A stretch of 64,000 nucleotides of DNA from Acidipropionibacterium virtanenii (lineage in GTDB: Bacteria; Actinomycetota; Actinomycetes; Propionibacteriales; Propionibacteriaceae): assembly GCF_003325455.1 (NCBI RefSeq), contig NZ_CP025198.1, positions 434,001-498,000 on the forward strand. The letters run 5' to 3'. The translations under genes and the position numbers were made by a program. This document shows, one piece after another, positions 16,674 to 26,201 of the stretch. The first letter of the stretch is position 1, and each line of letters begins with the position of its first letter. A model generated the notes under the pieces. It was given only the letters and a program-made list of their open reading frames with translations. It did no database searches and was not told the origin of the DNA.

Positions 16674-17903
16674 TCAGCGTCTCTGATCGTCCCCGGATCG
16701 CCCGCCCTCCGGCGCCGATCCTCCGCCCGTCCAGGAACGGTCCACGCGCTTGGAGATGCCGCAGGTGATCTCGTAACTGATCGTGCCGGTGAGCTCGGCG
16801 AGCTCGTCGGCGGTGATCTCGACGTCGCCCTGCCGACCGAGCAGCACCACCTCGTCGCCGACCTTCACGTCGGCGTCCGCGCCCACGTCCACCATGATCT
16901 GATCCATGCACACCCGCCCGACCACCGGATGCGCGACGCCGCCGATCAGTACCCGGCCGCGGTTGGACAGCAGCCGGGGATAACCGTCGGCGTAACCCAC
17001 CGGCACGGTCACGATGGTGGTGCGCCGAGGCGCCGCCCAGGTGCGTCCGTAACCGATGGTGGTGCCCTTCTCGACGGTCTTGACGAAGCCGATCCTGCTC
17101 GCCCACCGCAGTGCGGGGCGCAGATGCGCGCGGGGGGCCGGGCCCGTCGAGCGCGCCGGATCGGGATCGTAGCCGTACCCGACGATCCCGGCCCGCACCA
17201 TCGTCGTCCGTCCCAGATCATGGCCCAGGATCGCTCCCGAGTTGGCCATATGCACCTGCCGGATCCGCCCCCGCCGCGCCTCAGTGCGGGCCACGGCGTC
17301 CAGGAACCGTGCGATCTGGGCGACGGTGAAGTCGTCCCCGTCGGCGACGTCGCTGATCGGCAGGTGGGTGAACACGCCCTCCAGCTCCAGATGATCCGCC
17401 TCGTCGACGGCCCGGACCACCTCGTCGAACCGCTCAGGACCGAGCCCGATGCGGCCCATCCCGGTGTCCACGCCGACATGAACCTTGGTGACGACGCCGG
17501 CCCGGCCCGCCGCGGCATCCGCCTCGGCCACCGTCGGGGCGTCCAGCACCGTCAATCGGATCCCGGTGGTCACCGCGACGCCCAGATCCTCGGGCGAGGC
17601 GGGAGACAGCTTGAGGATCGGCAGGCCGACGCCGGCCTCCACCAGTTCCTGGGCCTCGGCGACCGTCGCCACCGCGAGCCAGTCGGCCGCCCCGGTCCGC
17701 TCCACCTCCTGGGCCACCTCGACGGCCCCGTGCCCGTAGGCGTCGGCCTTGACCGCGAACAGGAGGTCGCGGGATCCGGCGTGTCTGCGGGCCTCGCGCA
17801 GGTTGGAGACGATGGCCGCCAGGTCGACGGTCAGCCGGGTGGGGGAGGGGCATCGGGGAGAGGAGGGGAGGGGAGGGGGAAAAGATCGGGAGACGTGCGG
17901 CAT
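16674..17903 (-). CDS. alr: Alanine racemase
   Basis: 409 aa PLP enzyme interconverting L- and D-alanine for peptidoglycan. An N-terminal TIM barrel carries the PLP lysine K52 in FAVKADAYGHG. The C-terminal beta domain has the catalytic tyrosine Y285 in TTIGYGRTW, VGYADGYPR, and the CMDQIMVDVG loop. The first 20 residues (proline-rich) and the last 25 are extra to the core fold. The ATG at 17903 has CAGGAT six bases upstream, which can read as a weak -10 or as part of an AGGA ribosome site. It follows the EcsC gene on the same strand with an 89-bp gap. Confidence 0.96.
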   Translation of the reverse strand: MPHVSRSFPPPLPSSPRCPSPTRLTVDLAAIVSNLREARRHAGSRDLLFAVKADAYGHGAVEVAQEVERTGAADWLAVATVAEAQELVEAGVGLPILKLSPASPEDLGVAVTTGIRLTVLDAPTVAEADAAAGRAGVVTKVHVGVDTGMGRIGLGPERFDEVVRAVDEADHLELEGVFTHLPISDVADGDDFTVAQIARFLDAVARTEARRGRIRQVHMANSGAILGHDLGRTTMVRAGIVGYGYDPDPARSTGPAPRAHLRPALRWASRIGFVKTVEKGTTIGYGRTWAAPRRTTIVTVPVGYADGYPRLLSNRGRVLIGGVAHPVVGRVCMDQIMVDVGADADVKVGDEVVLLGRQGDVEITADELAELTGTISYEITCGISKRVDRSWTGGGSAPEGGRSGDDQRR

Positions 17904-17992
17904 GGCAGCATCCTGCCACCGGCCTGTGCCCCTTGTGCTGCGCCGGCTTGTGCGAGGGCGGGTCGCGCGGCGTCAGGACCGCCGGGTGAGGG

Positions 17993-18670
17993 TCAGCGGG
18001 GCCGGCGGGTCGGGAACTGGGCTCTGGCGTACTTGGAGACGTTCCAGGTCGTGAAGCTGTCCGTGGTGGCGCCGATGCCGCCGCCCAGTACGGGGATCTT
18101 CTTGCCGATGAGCAGCGGCAGCTGCTTTCCGGCGGACTGTCCGATGAGGACGTTGAGCAGCCGCAGCGCCACGGTGCGTTCCAGATCGGGATCGTTCATC
18201 GGGGCCGTCGCGATACCCATCGGGGAGCTGGGCAGGTCCTTCTTCTCGATGAGGCCCTGAACCTCCGACTCGCCGAGCAGGCATGTCATCACCGCGGCGC
18301 GCACCCGCGGGTCGTCCAGGTCGTATCCGCGCAGATGGGCGATGGAGGCCACCATCCTGGTCTGGACGATCGCGACCCCCGAGATGTTGGCGGGGATGGA
18401 GATCGCCATGGTGATCAGGCCGCCCAGGTTCGAGGCGAATCCCTGCGCGCCGGCCATCGCGATGTGCTCATTGACGAGGTACTTCACCGAGTTCTCGACG
18501 TCTCCCTTGCGTCGCAGCGTCTTCGCCGCGGCCTTGCGGGCCCCCGGCAGGTTCGGGGCTCCGTCGATCGCGAATCCCAGGATCGACCGCAGCAGCGAGA
18601 CCGCGGCCCCGGGGGCGAGGTTGGGCGCTTGAGTCATGAGGGCCTTCCCGATATCGCTACCGATTCCCAT
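17993..18670 (-). CDS. EcsC family protein
   Basis: 225 aa, helical and rich in Ala/Gly, with hydrophobic stretches such as GGLITMAISIPANISGVAIVQ and LLIGKKIPVLGGGIGATTDS that are typical of the EcsC family. EcsC is named after the third gene of the Bacillus ecs operon; its biochemical role is not settled. ATG 18670 is chosen because GGAGGGG lies seven bases upstream; an upstream in-frame ATG at 18709 lacks such a site. The promoter is probably in the 225-bp divergent gap shared with aat, where I see no clear operator. Confidence 0.75.
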   Translation of the reverse strand: MGIGSDIGKALMTQAPNLAPGAAVSLLRSILGFAIDGAPNLPGARKAAAKTLRRKGDVENSVKYLVNEHIAMAGAQGFASNLGGLITMAISIPANISGVAIVQTRMVASIAHLRGYDLDDPRVRAAVMTCLLGESEVQGLIEKKDLPSSPMGIATAPMNDPDLERTVALRLLNVLIGQSAGKQLPLLIGKKIPVLGGGIGATTDSFTTWNVSKYARAQFPTRRPR

Positions 18671-18895
18671 CCGATGCCCCTCCCGTCCGGGCGCGGTCGG
18701 CCAGGACACCTCCCAAGGTTAGAAGGCAGCGGCAACATCCCCACACCCCGGCCGTCGCCTCAGGGCGCTCTCCGGGTCGTCGGCCATGGCGTGGCGGCGA
18801 TGAGTTATGCCATGTGAAGTCCGCGGATCGGATAGCGCAGCCCTCGGCGGTCCGCTGGCGGAACTCATACCCCGTGGAGGTGACAGACTGTCCCG

Positions 18896-19708
18896 GTGAC
18901 CACCCCAGAGCTTTTCGGCGACCCCGACCAGTGGCCCGATCAGGACCTGGTGGCGGTCTCGGAGGCTTTCGGCCCCCACCTGGTGCTGACGGCCCTGCAC
19001 GAAGGCGTCTTCCCGATGCCGATCGACGGTGACGAGGCGCCCGAGCCGTTGCGCGCCGGCATGGGATGGTGGTCCCCGAGGCTCCGGGCGAACCTGCCGC
19101 TGGAGGGGATCCGGGTGGCCCGGAGCCTGCGGAAATCAGCCCGGCACTACCACACCACCGTCGACACCGGCTTCGAGGACGTGGTGCGCCGCTGCGCCGA
19201 CCCGGCGCGGCCACTGGGATGGATCGACTCTCGGATATGCGACGCCTACAGCTTTCTGCACGGCAGCGGCTGGGCCCATTCCGTGGAGACCTGGGATGAC
19301 GACGGGCGGCTGGTCGGCGGCCTGTACGGGGTCAGTGTGGGCGGCCTGTTCTCGGGCGAGTCGATGTTCCACGATCCCGAGCACGGTCGCGACGCCTCCA
19401 AGGTGGCCCTGCTCAGGCTCGCCTGCGAGCTCGCGGCCACCGCGCCGAGGCTCCTCGACGTCCAGTGGCTCACCCCGCATCTGGAATCCCTGGGGGCGCG
19501 GGAGACGTCTCGCCAGAGTTATCTCGACAGCCTTGACGAGATCCTCGCAGCACCCGGGCCGGACTGGACCCCGGCCCCGAACACACCGTGGTCGGGCAGG
19601 CGGCTGCTGGAGGAGTTCGACCGGCGTCCCCTTTCTGAGTGGGATGATCGGCGCAGACCGGTTCCGGCCGGTCCGCACCGGGCAGATCCCGCTCAAGATT
19701 CTCGATGA
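18896..19708 (+). CDS. aat: Leucyl/phenylalanyl-tRNA--protein transferase
   Basis: 270 aa. It transfers Leu or Phe from tRNA to N-terminal Arg or Lys of proteins, marking them for ClpS/ClpAP-type degradation (N-degron pathway). Family hallmarks are GVFPMP and WWSPR near the N-terminus, WIDSRICDAYSFLH, GGLYGVSVGGLFSGESMFH, and DVQWLTPHLESLGA. The GTG start has GGAGGTGA about 12 bases upstream, a long spacing. The C-terminal 30 residues (after LLEEF) are an extension not needed by the fold. Its last 239 bp overlap the antisense WXG100-like gene, so one of the two 3' ends may be over-extended. Confidence 0.93.
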   Translation: MTTPELFGDPDQWPDQDLVAVSEAFGPHLVLTALHEGVFPMPIDGDEAPEPLRAGMGWWSPRLRANLPLEGIRVARSLRKSARHYHTTVDTGFEDVVRRCADPARPLGWIDSRICDAYSFLHGSGWAHSVETWDDDGRLVGGLYGVSVGGLFSGESMFHDPEHGRDASKVALLRLACELAATAPRLLDVQWLTPHLESLGARETSRQSYLDSLDEILAAPGPDWTPAPNTPWSGRRLLEEFDRRPLSEWDDRRRPVPAGPHRADPAQDSR

Positions 19709-19901
19709 TCCTCGTCAGCTCCAGGCAGGACCTTGCCCACCCCGCCCGCGCCTGCTGGTAGCGCACCCTGGCATCGCGATTCCATCCGTCGGTGCGTCCG
19801 GCCAGATCCTGCTCCAAATCGTCGAGTTCGGCGAGAAGATCGTCGCGCACCTCGATGAGGTGGTCGATGGCTCGACGCGCCGCCCCCTGATCCAGAGACA
19901 T
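19470..19901 (-). CDS. WXG100-like small helical protein, antisense to aat at its 3' end
   Basis: 143 aa from ATG 19901. Residues 1-70 look like a WXG100 helical hairpin: a first helix DHLIEVRDDLLAELDDLEQDL, a turn TDGWNRDA, and a second helix with W-x3-A-x3-Y-x6-W spacing, as in EsxA-type proteins where the turn is WxG. The Gly of WxG is Arg here. The rest (from about residue 75) is low-complexity and is simply the complement of aat, so the true end or a lost stop is uncertain. The start overlaps the preceding gene's stop by one base (TGATG), so the pair is translationally coupled. No type VII secretion ATPase is in the window. Confidence 0.5.
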   Translation of the reverse strand: MSLDQGAARRAIDHLIEVRDDLLAELDDLEQDLAGRTDGWNRDARVRYQQARAGWARSCLELTRIIENLERDLPGADRPEPVCADHPTQKGDAGRTPPAAACPTTVCSGPGSSPARVLRGSRQGCRDNSGETSPAPPGIPDAG

Positions 19902-20212
19902 CAGCCGCGCAGCTTCACAGTGGCCGGTCGGTCGGCCACGGCCTCTGAGAGTGACGCCAGGCACTGCCGGGCATCGCGGACCAGCATGTCATGGACCTCC
20001 TCCAGACCGCAGCGCACCGACTCGAGTTCGTGATCGAAGTGCAGATACGCCCGGCAGAAGTGGCCGTCGAGCGACTCCGGGAGCTCCCCGCGCAGCTCGG
20101 CCATCCGGGTACCCAGGTCGAGCTGGAGATGACTGATGCGAGTGTCGGTGTCGTCTATTCGTGAGGCCGCGCCGAACATCGGCAGGCATCGGTCCTCGAT
20201 GAGACCGGTCAT
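19901..20212 (-). CDS. Small helical protein, probable partner of the WXG100-like gene
   Basis: 103 aa. Two predicted helices (SHLQLDLGTRMAELRGEL and FDHELESVRCGLEEVHDMLV) are separated by a turn with LDGHFCRAY, the length and shape of an Esx-type partner although no WxG is present. The ATG has GGGGGGAGG eight bases upstream, so it is a real translated gene. It directly precedes and overlaps the WXG100-like gene, as in esxB-esxA pairs. I do not recognise a closer family; a heterodimeric secreted or chaperone-like pair is inference. Confidence 0.5.
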   Translation of the reverse strand: MTGLIEDRCLPMFGAASRIDDTDTRISHLQLDLGTRMAELRGELPESLDGHFCRAYLHFDHELESVRCGLEEVHDMLVRDARQCLASLSEAVADRPATVKLRG

Positions 20213-20473
20213 CGCGTGAACCTCCCCCCCCGGTCCCCCGGGTGTCGCTGCGGTGCCCCTGGAATCGCTGCGGTGCTGCTGTGCTGTGCTGCGACGGCCA
20301 CGGGGCCTGGATCGTGGCTGCTTGTGAGCCCGACCCTGTTGAGCCGACCCTATTGACAGCCGGGGTCACCGGGTAGGTGATGTAGATGATGTACACATGG
20401 TATTGAGTACGGAACACCAGACGCGTCGGCGGCATCGATCCCGCAGGCCGGCACGGCGCGCCGCGGACGCGGA

Positions 20474-20479
20474 TAGGCT
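20474..20479 (+). promoter_or_regulatory. Leaderless -10 for pheA
   Basis: TAGGCT ends six bases before GTG 20486. The remaining divergent gap (20213-20473) also holds the promoter of the WXG100-like pair; I see no other clear signal in it. Confidence 0.45.
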
Positions 20480-20485
20480 GAGTCG

Positions 20486-21442
20486 GTGCTCGGATACTTC
20501 GGTCCCGCCGGGACCTTCACCCATCAGGCGCTGCGGACCCTCGGAACCGGGGACTCCCGGCCCTTCTCCAGCGTCGTCTCGGCGATCTCCGCGGCCTCGG
20601 CGGGCGAGGTCGAGGCGTCTCTGGTGCCGATCGAGAACTCTGTGGAGGGCGGCGTCAGCGCCACCCTGGACACCCTGGCCTCGGTGGGCGGTCTCCAGAT
20701 CCTCCGAGAGGTCGTCATCCCCGTCCAGTTCGGCCTCTACGTCCGCCCCGGGATCACCCTGGCCGAGGTCACCAGTGTCCTCACCCACCCGCATGCCGCC
20801 GCCCAGTGCCGGGGCTGGCTGGACGCCCACCTGCCCAAGGGCACCGACATCACCGAGGGCGGCTCCACCGCGGGCGCCGCCAAGGAGGTCTCCGACCCCT
20901 TCTCCCGCTACGACGCCGCGGTCTGCGCGCCGGTGGCCGCAGAGATGTACAACCTCGTCCCGGCCGCCGAGCGCATCGCCGACAACGCCAACGCGGTGAC
21001 CCGTTTCGTGCTGGTGGGACGCCGTGGACCGGTGGCCGCGCGCACCGGCGACGACCGCACCACCGTGGTCGCGTTCATGCACGAGGACCATCCCGGCGCC
21101 CTGCTCGACATCCTCCAGCAGTTCGCCTTCCGCGGGATCAACCTGTCGCGCATCGAGTCGCGTCCCACCAAGGACCAGCTCGGCAGCTACTGCTTCTCCA
21201 TCGACGCCGTGGGTCATATCGACGACGAGCGGATGGCCGCGGCCCTCAAGGGGCTCCACCGGGTGTGCTCCGAGGTGACCTTCCTCGGCTCCTACCCGCA
21301 CGCCGTCGTCGACGGCACACCGGCCCCGGCGCAGCCCCCTGCCCCAGCTGGATCCACCGACCGCGCCTACCGGGAGGCCGAGACCTGGTTCGCCGAGGTG
21401 ACCGGACGCAGCGTCGAGCAGCAGACCAGAGCCGGGGACTGA
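20486..21442 (+). CDS. pheA: Prephenate dehydratase
   Basis: 318 aa, the monofunctional type. It converts prephenate to phenylpyruvate in phenylalanine synthesis. The catalytic domain begins [13 protein letters not shown], includes [10 protein letters not shown], and carries the T172-R173-F174 catalytic triad segment. An ACT domain follows (about 195-275) with [17 protein letters not shown], the phenylalanine-binding signature, so feedback inhibition is expected. A 40-residue C-terminal tail is low-complexity. The GTG start matches a leaderless promoter. serS follows 104 bp later. Confidence 0.96.
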   Translation: MLGYFGPAGTFTHQALRTLGTGDSRPFSSVVSAISAASAGEVEASLVPIENSVEGGVSATLDTLASVGGLQILREVVIPVQFGLYVRPGITLAEVTSVLTHPHAAAQCRGWLDAHLPKGTDITEGGSTAGAAKEVSDPFSRYDAAVCAPVAAEMYNLVPAAERIADNANAVTRFVLVGRRGPVAARTGDDRTTVVAFMHEDHPGALLDILQQFAFRGINLSRIESRPTKDQLGSYCFSIDAVGHIDDERMAAALKGLHRVCSEVTFLGSYPHAVVDGTPAPAQPPAPAGSTDRAYREAETWFAEVTGRSVEQQTRAGD

Positions 21443-21533
21443 ACTGCCAACAGGGGGACGATCCCTCACATCCCGGGAGTGAGCGGACGCTCCACGGCCG
21501 GGGATGGTCCGCGCCCCGGAACGGCCGCCTCGG

Positions 21534-21539
21534 TAGGAT
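21534..21539 (+). promoter_or_regulatory. Leaderless -10 for serS
   Basis: TAGGAT lies seven bases before the ATG at 21547. No convincing -35 is seen. Confidence 0.4.
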
Positions 21540-21546
21540 CGGGGCC

Positions 21547-22812
21547 ATGATCGATCCCAAGCTCCTGCGCACAGATCCCGACCGCGTCCGCCGCTCCCAG
21601 ATCGCCCGCGGTGAGGACCCCTCGGTCGTCGACGAGCTGGTCGCTGCCGGCGAGTCCCGTCGTCACGCCATCTCCGCGCACGAGTCCCTGCGCGCCGAGC
21701 AGAAGAGCCTGGGCAAGCAGATCGCGAGGGCCTCCGGTGGCCAGAAGACCGAGCTGCTGGCCCGCACCAGGCAGATCGCCGGGCAGGTGGCCGGTCTCAA
21801 GAAGCAGGCCGAGGCCGCCGAGCAGCGTTTCCTCGAACTCGACAAGACCCTGGGCAACATCGTCATCGACGGCGTGCCCGCCGGAGGCGAGGACGAGGGC
21901 GTGGTGCTGGAGACCGTCGGTACGCCGCGCGACTTCGCCGCCGAGGGCTTCACACCGAAGGACCACCTGGAGATCGGCGAGGGGCTGGGCGCCATCGACA
22001 TGGAGCGGGGCACCAAGATCTCCGGATCGCGGTTCTACGTGCTCACCGGGGTGGGCGCCCAGCTGGAGATCGCCCTGCTCAACCTGGCCATGACCAAGGC
22101 CGCCGGATGGGGATTCACCCCGATGATCCCCCCGGCCCTGGTCAAGCCCTCGGCCATGGAGGGCACCGGGTTCCTGGGCCAGGCCGCCGACGACGTCTAC
22201 TACCTGCCCAAGGACGACCAGTACCTGGTCGGCACCTCCGAGGTGGCCCTGGCCGCCTTCCACTCCGATGAGATCCTCGACGACGCCGAGCTTCCGAAAT
22301 GCTATGTGGCCTTCTCCCCGTGCTTCCGCCGCGAGGCCGGCTCCTACGGCAAGGACACCCGCGGCATCTTCCGGGTGCACTGGTTCGACAAGGTCGAGAT
22401 GTTCGTCTACTGCCTGCCCGAGGAGGCCGAGGACTGGCACGCCAGGCTGCTCGGCTTCGAACGGGAGTTCATCGAGGCCCTGGAGATCCCCTACCAGGTG
22501 CTCGACGTGGCGTCGGGGGACCTGGGCCTGTCGGCCGCCCGCAAGTACGACTGCTACGCCTGGCTGCCCACCCAGAATCGGTACCGGGAGATCACCTCGA
22601 CCTCCAACTGCACCACCTTCCAGGCCCGTCGGCTGTCCATCCGGCACCGCGGGCCCGACGGCGTCGAACCCCTGGCGACCCTCAACGGCACCCTGTGCGC
22701 GATGACCCGGATCATCATCATGCTCCTGGAGAACCACCAGAACGCCGACGGGACGGTCAACGTCCCGGCCGCCCTGCGCCCCTTCCTGGGCGGCAAGGAG
22801 AAGCTGGGCTGA
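21547..22812 (+). CDS. serS: Seryl-tRNA synthetase
   Basis: 421 aa class II synthetase. An N-terminal coiled-coil arm (about 30-100, [14 protein letters not shown]...[12 protein letters not shown]) grips the long variable arm of tRNA-Ser. The catalytic core has motif 2 ([15 protein letters not shown], about 260) and motif 3 ([10 protein letters not shown], about 378), plus the serine-recognising TSTSN. Full length. Three serine tRNA genes (UGA, GCU, CGA anticodons) lie in the same window. The next gene starts two bases after the stop, so they share a transcript. Confidence 0.98.
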   Translation: MIDPKLLRTDPDRVRRSQIARGEDPSVVDELVAAGESRRHAISAHESLRAEQKSLGKQIARASGGQKTELLARTRQIAGQVAGLKKQAEAAEQRFLELDKTLGNIVIDGVPAGGEDEGVVLETVGTPRDFAAEGFTPKDHLEIGEGLGAIDMERGTKISGSRFYVLTGVGAQLEIALLNLAMTKAAGWGFTPMIPPALVKPSAMEGTGFLGQAADDVYYLPKDDQYLVGTSEVALAAFHSDEILDDAELPKCYVAFSPCFRREAGSYGKDTRGIFRVHWFDKVEMFVYCLPEEAEDWHARLLGFEREFIEALEIPYQVLDVASGDLGLSAARKYDCYAWLPTQNRYREITSTSNCTTFQARRLSIRHRGPDGVEPLATLNGTLCAMTRIIIMLLENHQNADGTVNVPAALRPFLGGKEKLG

Positions 22813-22814
22813 TC

Positions 22815-24173
22815 GTGACGGCGAATGACGAGCACAGCTACTACAGGGAGCTGGCGGACGGCACCATCAAGCAGGTGAACCCGTTCACCGGCGTTCAGGT
22901 GTGGACCGTTCCCGGGAGGGGATCCCGTCCGCTCAGCCGCCCGATCACCGACCCGCGTCCCATCACCGACGCCGATCGCGTCGCCGCCTGCGCCTTCTGC
23001 CAGAACCGGGTGCTGGAGACCCCGCCGGAGAAGTCCCGCCTCATCCCCACCCTGTCGACCGGAGCGTCGAGCGCCGACGACTCCACCGAGATCATGCGCG
23101 GGTACCGGGTGCTTCGCCACGTCCCCGCCGGCGACCTGTCCGCCACCACCGCCGAGTTCCGCAGGATCCCGAACCTCTTCGAGATCCTCTCCTGGGAGTA
23201 CTGGCACGCCAACCACGGCCTCGAACTGCCCGCAGACGCCCGCCACTGGCAGGAGGACTACCTCTCCGATCCCGCCGGCCTGGCTCACGTCCACCGCATC
23301 CTGGACTCCAAGTTCGCCGCCCAGGGTTTGGACCTCCAGGCCACGCGGCTCAGCGCGGCGGACCTGCGCGGCGAGTCCGCACCCTTCTTCGCCGGTGGGC
23401 ACGACGTCGTCCTGGCACGCCGCCACTACGCCGACGACGCCACCACCACCGCCGGACTGGCCGGCTCGGGCACCCTCAGCGTCCTGGAGCACCGCGCCTT
23501 CATCGCGGCCACGGTGGCCACGATGGGCAACCTCTACGCCTCCAACCCTGAGGCGCGCTACGTCGCGGCATTCCAGAACTGGCTGAAACCCGCCGGCGCC
23601 TCCTTCGACCACCTCCACAAGCAGCTGGTGGCCATCGACGACATCGGCCACAGCAACGACGAGGTGCTCAGCCGGGCCACCGGGGACCCGGCCATGTTCA
23701 ACCGCTGGGGCCCCGACTTCGCCATCGGTCACAACCACATCCTGGCGGCCAACGACGACGCGGTGGCCTTCGTCGGCTTCGGTCACCGCTACCCGTCGGT
23801 GGAGGTGTGGTCCACCGACTCCTGCGACCAGCCGTGGCGGATGGATGCCGGGAAGGTCGACGCCGTCTCCGACCTGCTGCATGCCATGCATGTGGCGGTG
23901 GGCACCGACGTCCCCTCCAATGAGGAGTGGCACCACCGGCCGGTCGGCGTCGGGACGCCGATGCCCTGGCGGATCATCCTCAAGCTGCGGGTCTCAACCC
24001 TCGCCGGTTTCGAGGGCAGCACGAAGGTCTACGTCAACACCATCTCCCCGGCCTCCCTGACCGCCCGCCTGCTGCCCAGGCTGGTGTCGGCCAGACGGGC
24101 CGGACGGATCGCCGAGATGAGGATCGGCGCCGAGTGCGATCTGCCCCGAGGAATCCTGCAGAGCGTGGGGTGA
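22815..24173 (+). CDS. DUF4921 family, GalT/HIT-fold-like protein
   Basis: 452 aa from GTG 22815. CAFCQNR near residue 60 looks like one half of a zinc site of the GalT type, and FDHLHKQLV near residue 265 resembles the HxHxQ active-site motif of galactose-1-phosphate uridylyltransferases and other HIT-fold nucleotidyl transferases. I place it in DUF4921, a family common in actinobacteria. A nucleotide-sugar or nucleotide phosphorylase-like reaction is a guess. The start is two bases after serS, so expression is tied to serS. A functional link to the galK locus 18 kb away is possible, because no ordinary galT is in the window, but this is untested. Confidence 0.75.
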   Translation: MTANDEHSYYRELADGTIKQVNPFTGVQVWTVPGRGSRPLSRPITDPRPITDADRVAACAFCQNRVLETPPEKSRLIPTLSTGASSADDSTEIMRGYRVLRHVPAGDLSATTAEFRRIPNLFEILSWEYWHANHGLELPADARHWQEDYLSDPAGLAHVHRILDSKFAAQGLDLQATRLSAADLRGESAPFFAGGHDVVLARRHYADDATTTAGLAGSGTLSVLEHRAFIAATVATMGNLYASNPEARYVAAFQNWLKPAGASFDHLHKQLVAIDDIGHSNDEVLSRATGDPAMFNRWGPDFAIGHNHILAANDDAVAFVGFGHRYPSVEVWSTDSCDQPWRMDAGKVDAVSDLLHAMHVAVGTDVPSNEEWHHRPVGVGTPMPWRIILKLRVSTLAGFEGSTKVYVNTISPASLTARLLPRLVSARRAGRIAEMRIGAECDLPRGILQSVG

Positions 24174-24209
24174 CGCCGAAGGTGAAGGGCTCGCCGAAGT
24201 CATGGCCGC

Positions 24210-26138
24210 TCATCGCGCGGCCTCCGGGCCGCCCCCGCTGAGGAGTACCGCGACGCCGTAGGGCTCCAGAAGCACTGTCTCGCCGACCGGCGTCCCGTCC
24301 GGATCGGTGAGAGCCGCCCCGCCGGAGACCCGGACCCGGGTCTGGTCGGGATGCTCGCTCACCAGGATGTGGAAGACGACGCCGTCCTCGCGCTCCAGGC
24401 TGTCGACCAGCACCAGGGGATCCTCGACGCCCAGCGGTCTCGGGATCCGGGCCAGGCTCGCCAGCGCCTGGTAGAGCCGCCAGGTGTCCTCGGGGTTGGC
24501 GCCGCGGCGTCGTGCCGCGAAGTGCTCGACGGGGATGGTCGAGAGCACTGCCCGCCCGGAGCCGTGATCCTTGACGACGATCATCGGGCGGCCGTTCCGG
24601 TCGACCGCCACCACCCTCCCGTCGGTCACCTCGACCGGAAGGTAGGCTCGGGAGTTCTCGTTGCCGGCCGCCGTGAACTCCAGCGTCTGGCCGGCGCGGA
24701 TGTCGCCGAGGTCAGCCGTGAACCGGATGGTGATGACGTCGTCGACCGGATCGTTGAGGCCGTAGGCCAGATCGTTGCGCACCCCGAACAGCTCGTCGGG
24801 GGAGGTCCACCACGGCCCGCGCTGGCCGGGGGACTCCCCGGCGCAGTAGGAGACGTAGACGGTGGCCCCGCCCCGGGCCAGATCGGCCAGCTGGAGCCAG
24901 CTGGGCGCGGCGAGCTCCTTGACCGAGGGCAGCAGGTACAGCCGGTACCCCTCCGGCAGGCCGCCGTCCTCCTCCTCGCGGACGACGCCGACCGGCAGGC
25001 CGGCCTCCTTGGCGGCGATGTAGGCCTGCTCGCCGTGGGCGGCCGCGAGCCTGCGCTGAGTCTCGTCGTGGAACGGGTAGCCCGCCGACAGGTATGACGG
25101 AACGACGATCGCGGCGTCGACGTCGGCGCGCCGGCAACGGGGAAGGTCCATCGTCCCCAGCACCCGGGAGAACTCGCCGAGCGCCTTGAGCGGCGGCTTG
25201 GGCCGCCCCTGGGAGTCGGTGATGCCGAAGTGCATCTCGAAGGGGTGATGGCTGTAGGGGCGCTGGGCGGCGAGGTCGTCGTAGTCGGTGTTGTTCCATG
25301 CGATCCACCCGGTGGCGCCGGCGGTCAGCGTGGTGAACAGGAACTGCCGGTAGAACCGCTCGGCCTTCGCCCCCGAGGCGAAGTCGGTCGACAGCCCGAA
25401 CTCCTCCAGCACCACGGGGCGCTGCCCGACGGCGGCCAGCTCGCAGATGAAGGCGGCCTTGAGGTGGGAGCGGATGAGGTCGGTCTCCATGGCGTAGACG
25501 TGCGGCCCGACGAAGTCGGTGAGCTCGGCCAGCCGGCGCACCGAGAACCCGGAGTCGTGGCCGCTGACCTCCAGCCCCCAGGCTCCGTCGCCGATCGAGA
25601 CCGGCTGATGCCCGCCGCCGGCGCGGACGGCCTGCACCATGAGCCTGGCCCAGGCTGTGACGACGGGCTCGGGGGCCTCGCCGCCGTAGATCGGGATCTC
25701 GTTGGAGATGAGCCACCCGGCGATCGCCGGATGGTCGGCGAAACGACGGGTGAGGTGCTCGACGTACCAGGCCTGCTGGGAGACCATCCAGACGTCGGAG
25801 TAGATCGGCCGGTCCGCCCGCCACTCGGGATCCCAGTTCTCCCCCGACATGTGGCCGACGATGAAGGTCGGCACGGTCGACATGCCGAGTTCGGCGTGGG
25901 CCTCGAGGAAGTCCGCGAAGTGCGAGATCTTCTCCTCGTCGAGTCGTTCCGGTCCGGGCTGGAAGTCCGGCCAGTAGAAGAACGACCTGGTCATCGTCAG
26001 GCCGTGGTCGTGCAGGACGCGCAACTCCTGGCGCACGACGGCCGGGGAGTAGTTCCGCCACATCAGTGGCCCGCCGGTCCGGGACCAGAAATTGGTCCCG
26101 AGCCAGACATCGGGCAGGCGGTGGTCGTGACGTCGCAT
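24210..26138 (-). CDS. Clan GH-A glycoside hydrolase with glutamine-amidotransferase-like second domain
   Basis: 642 aa. Residues 1-330 form a TIM barrel with predicted acid/base E147 (LISNEIP) and nucleophile E246 (VVLEEFG). Residues about 345-480 resemble the flavodoxin/GATase-like trimerisation domain of GH42-type enzymes (VVPSYLSAGYPF, YLLPSVKELAAPSW). A C-terminal beta domain ends with EPYGVAVLLSG. It is related to the endo-mannanase/beta-mannosidase group COG3934 by appearance. I use ATG 26138, which has GAAGGA upstream; ATG 26156 has none. No signal peptide, so it acts on imported oligosaccharide. It is the last gene of the ABC transporter operon. Confidence 0.82.
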   Translation of the reverse strand: MRRHDHRLPDVWLGTNFWSRTGGPLMWRNYSPAVVRQELRVLHDHGLTMTRSFFYWPDFQPGPERLDEEKISHFADFLEAHAELGMSTVPTFIVGHMSGENWDPEWRADRPIYSDVWMVSQQAWYVEHLTRRFADHPAIAGWLISNEIPIYGGEAPEPVVTAWARLMVQAVRAGGGHQPVSIGDGAWGLEVSGHDSGFSVRRLAELTDFVGPHVYAMETDLIRSHLKAAFICELAAVGQRPVVLEEFGLSTDFASGAKAERFYRQFLFTTLTAGATGWIAWNNTDYDDLAAQRPYSHHPFEMHFGITDSQGRPKPPLKALGEFSRVLGTMDLPRCRRADVDAAIVVPSYLSAGYPFHDETQRRLAAAHGEQAYIAAKEAGLPVGVVREEEDGGLPEGYRLYLLPSVKELAAPSWLQLADLARGGATVYVSYCAGESPGQRGPWWTSPDELFGVRNDLAYGLNDPVDDVITIRFTADLGDIRAGQTLEFTAAGNENSRAYLPVEVTDGRVVAVDRNGRPMIVVKDHGSGRAVLSTIPVEHFAARRRGANPEDTWRLYQALASLARIPRPLGVEDPLVLVDSLEREDGVVFHILVSEHPDQTRVRVSGGAALTDPDGTPVGETVLLEPYGVAVLLSGGGPEAAR

Positions 26139-26201
26139 CGGAAGTCCTTCTCTCATGACTGCGTTGACGGGTTCATCTGCGGCGGACGGGCGCCGTCGGA
26201 T

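Noticed and set aside
16929-18260. 443-codon plus-strand open frame opposite alr and the EcsC gene
   Set aside because: Alanine racemase motifs are on the other strand, and the frame spans two genes and their gap.
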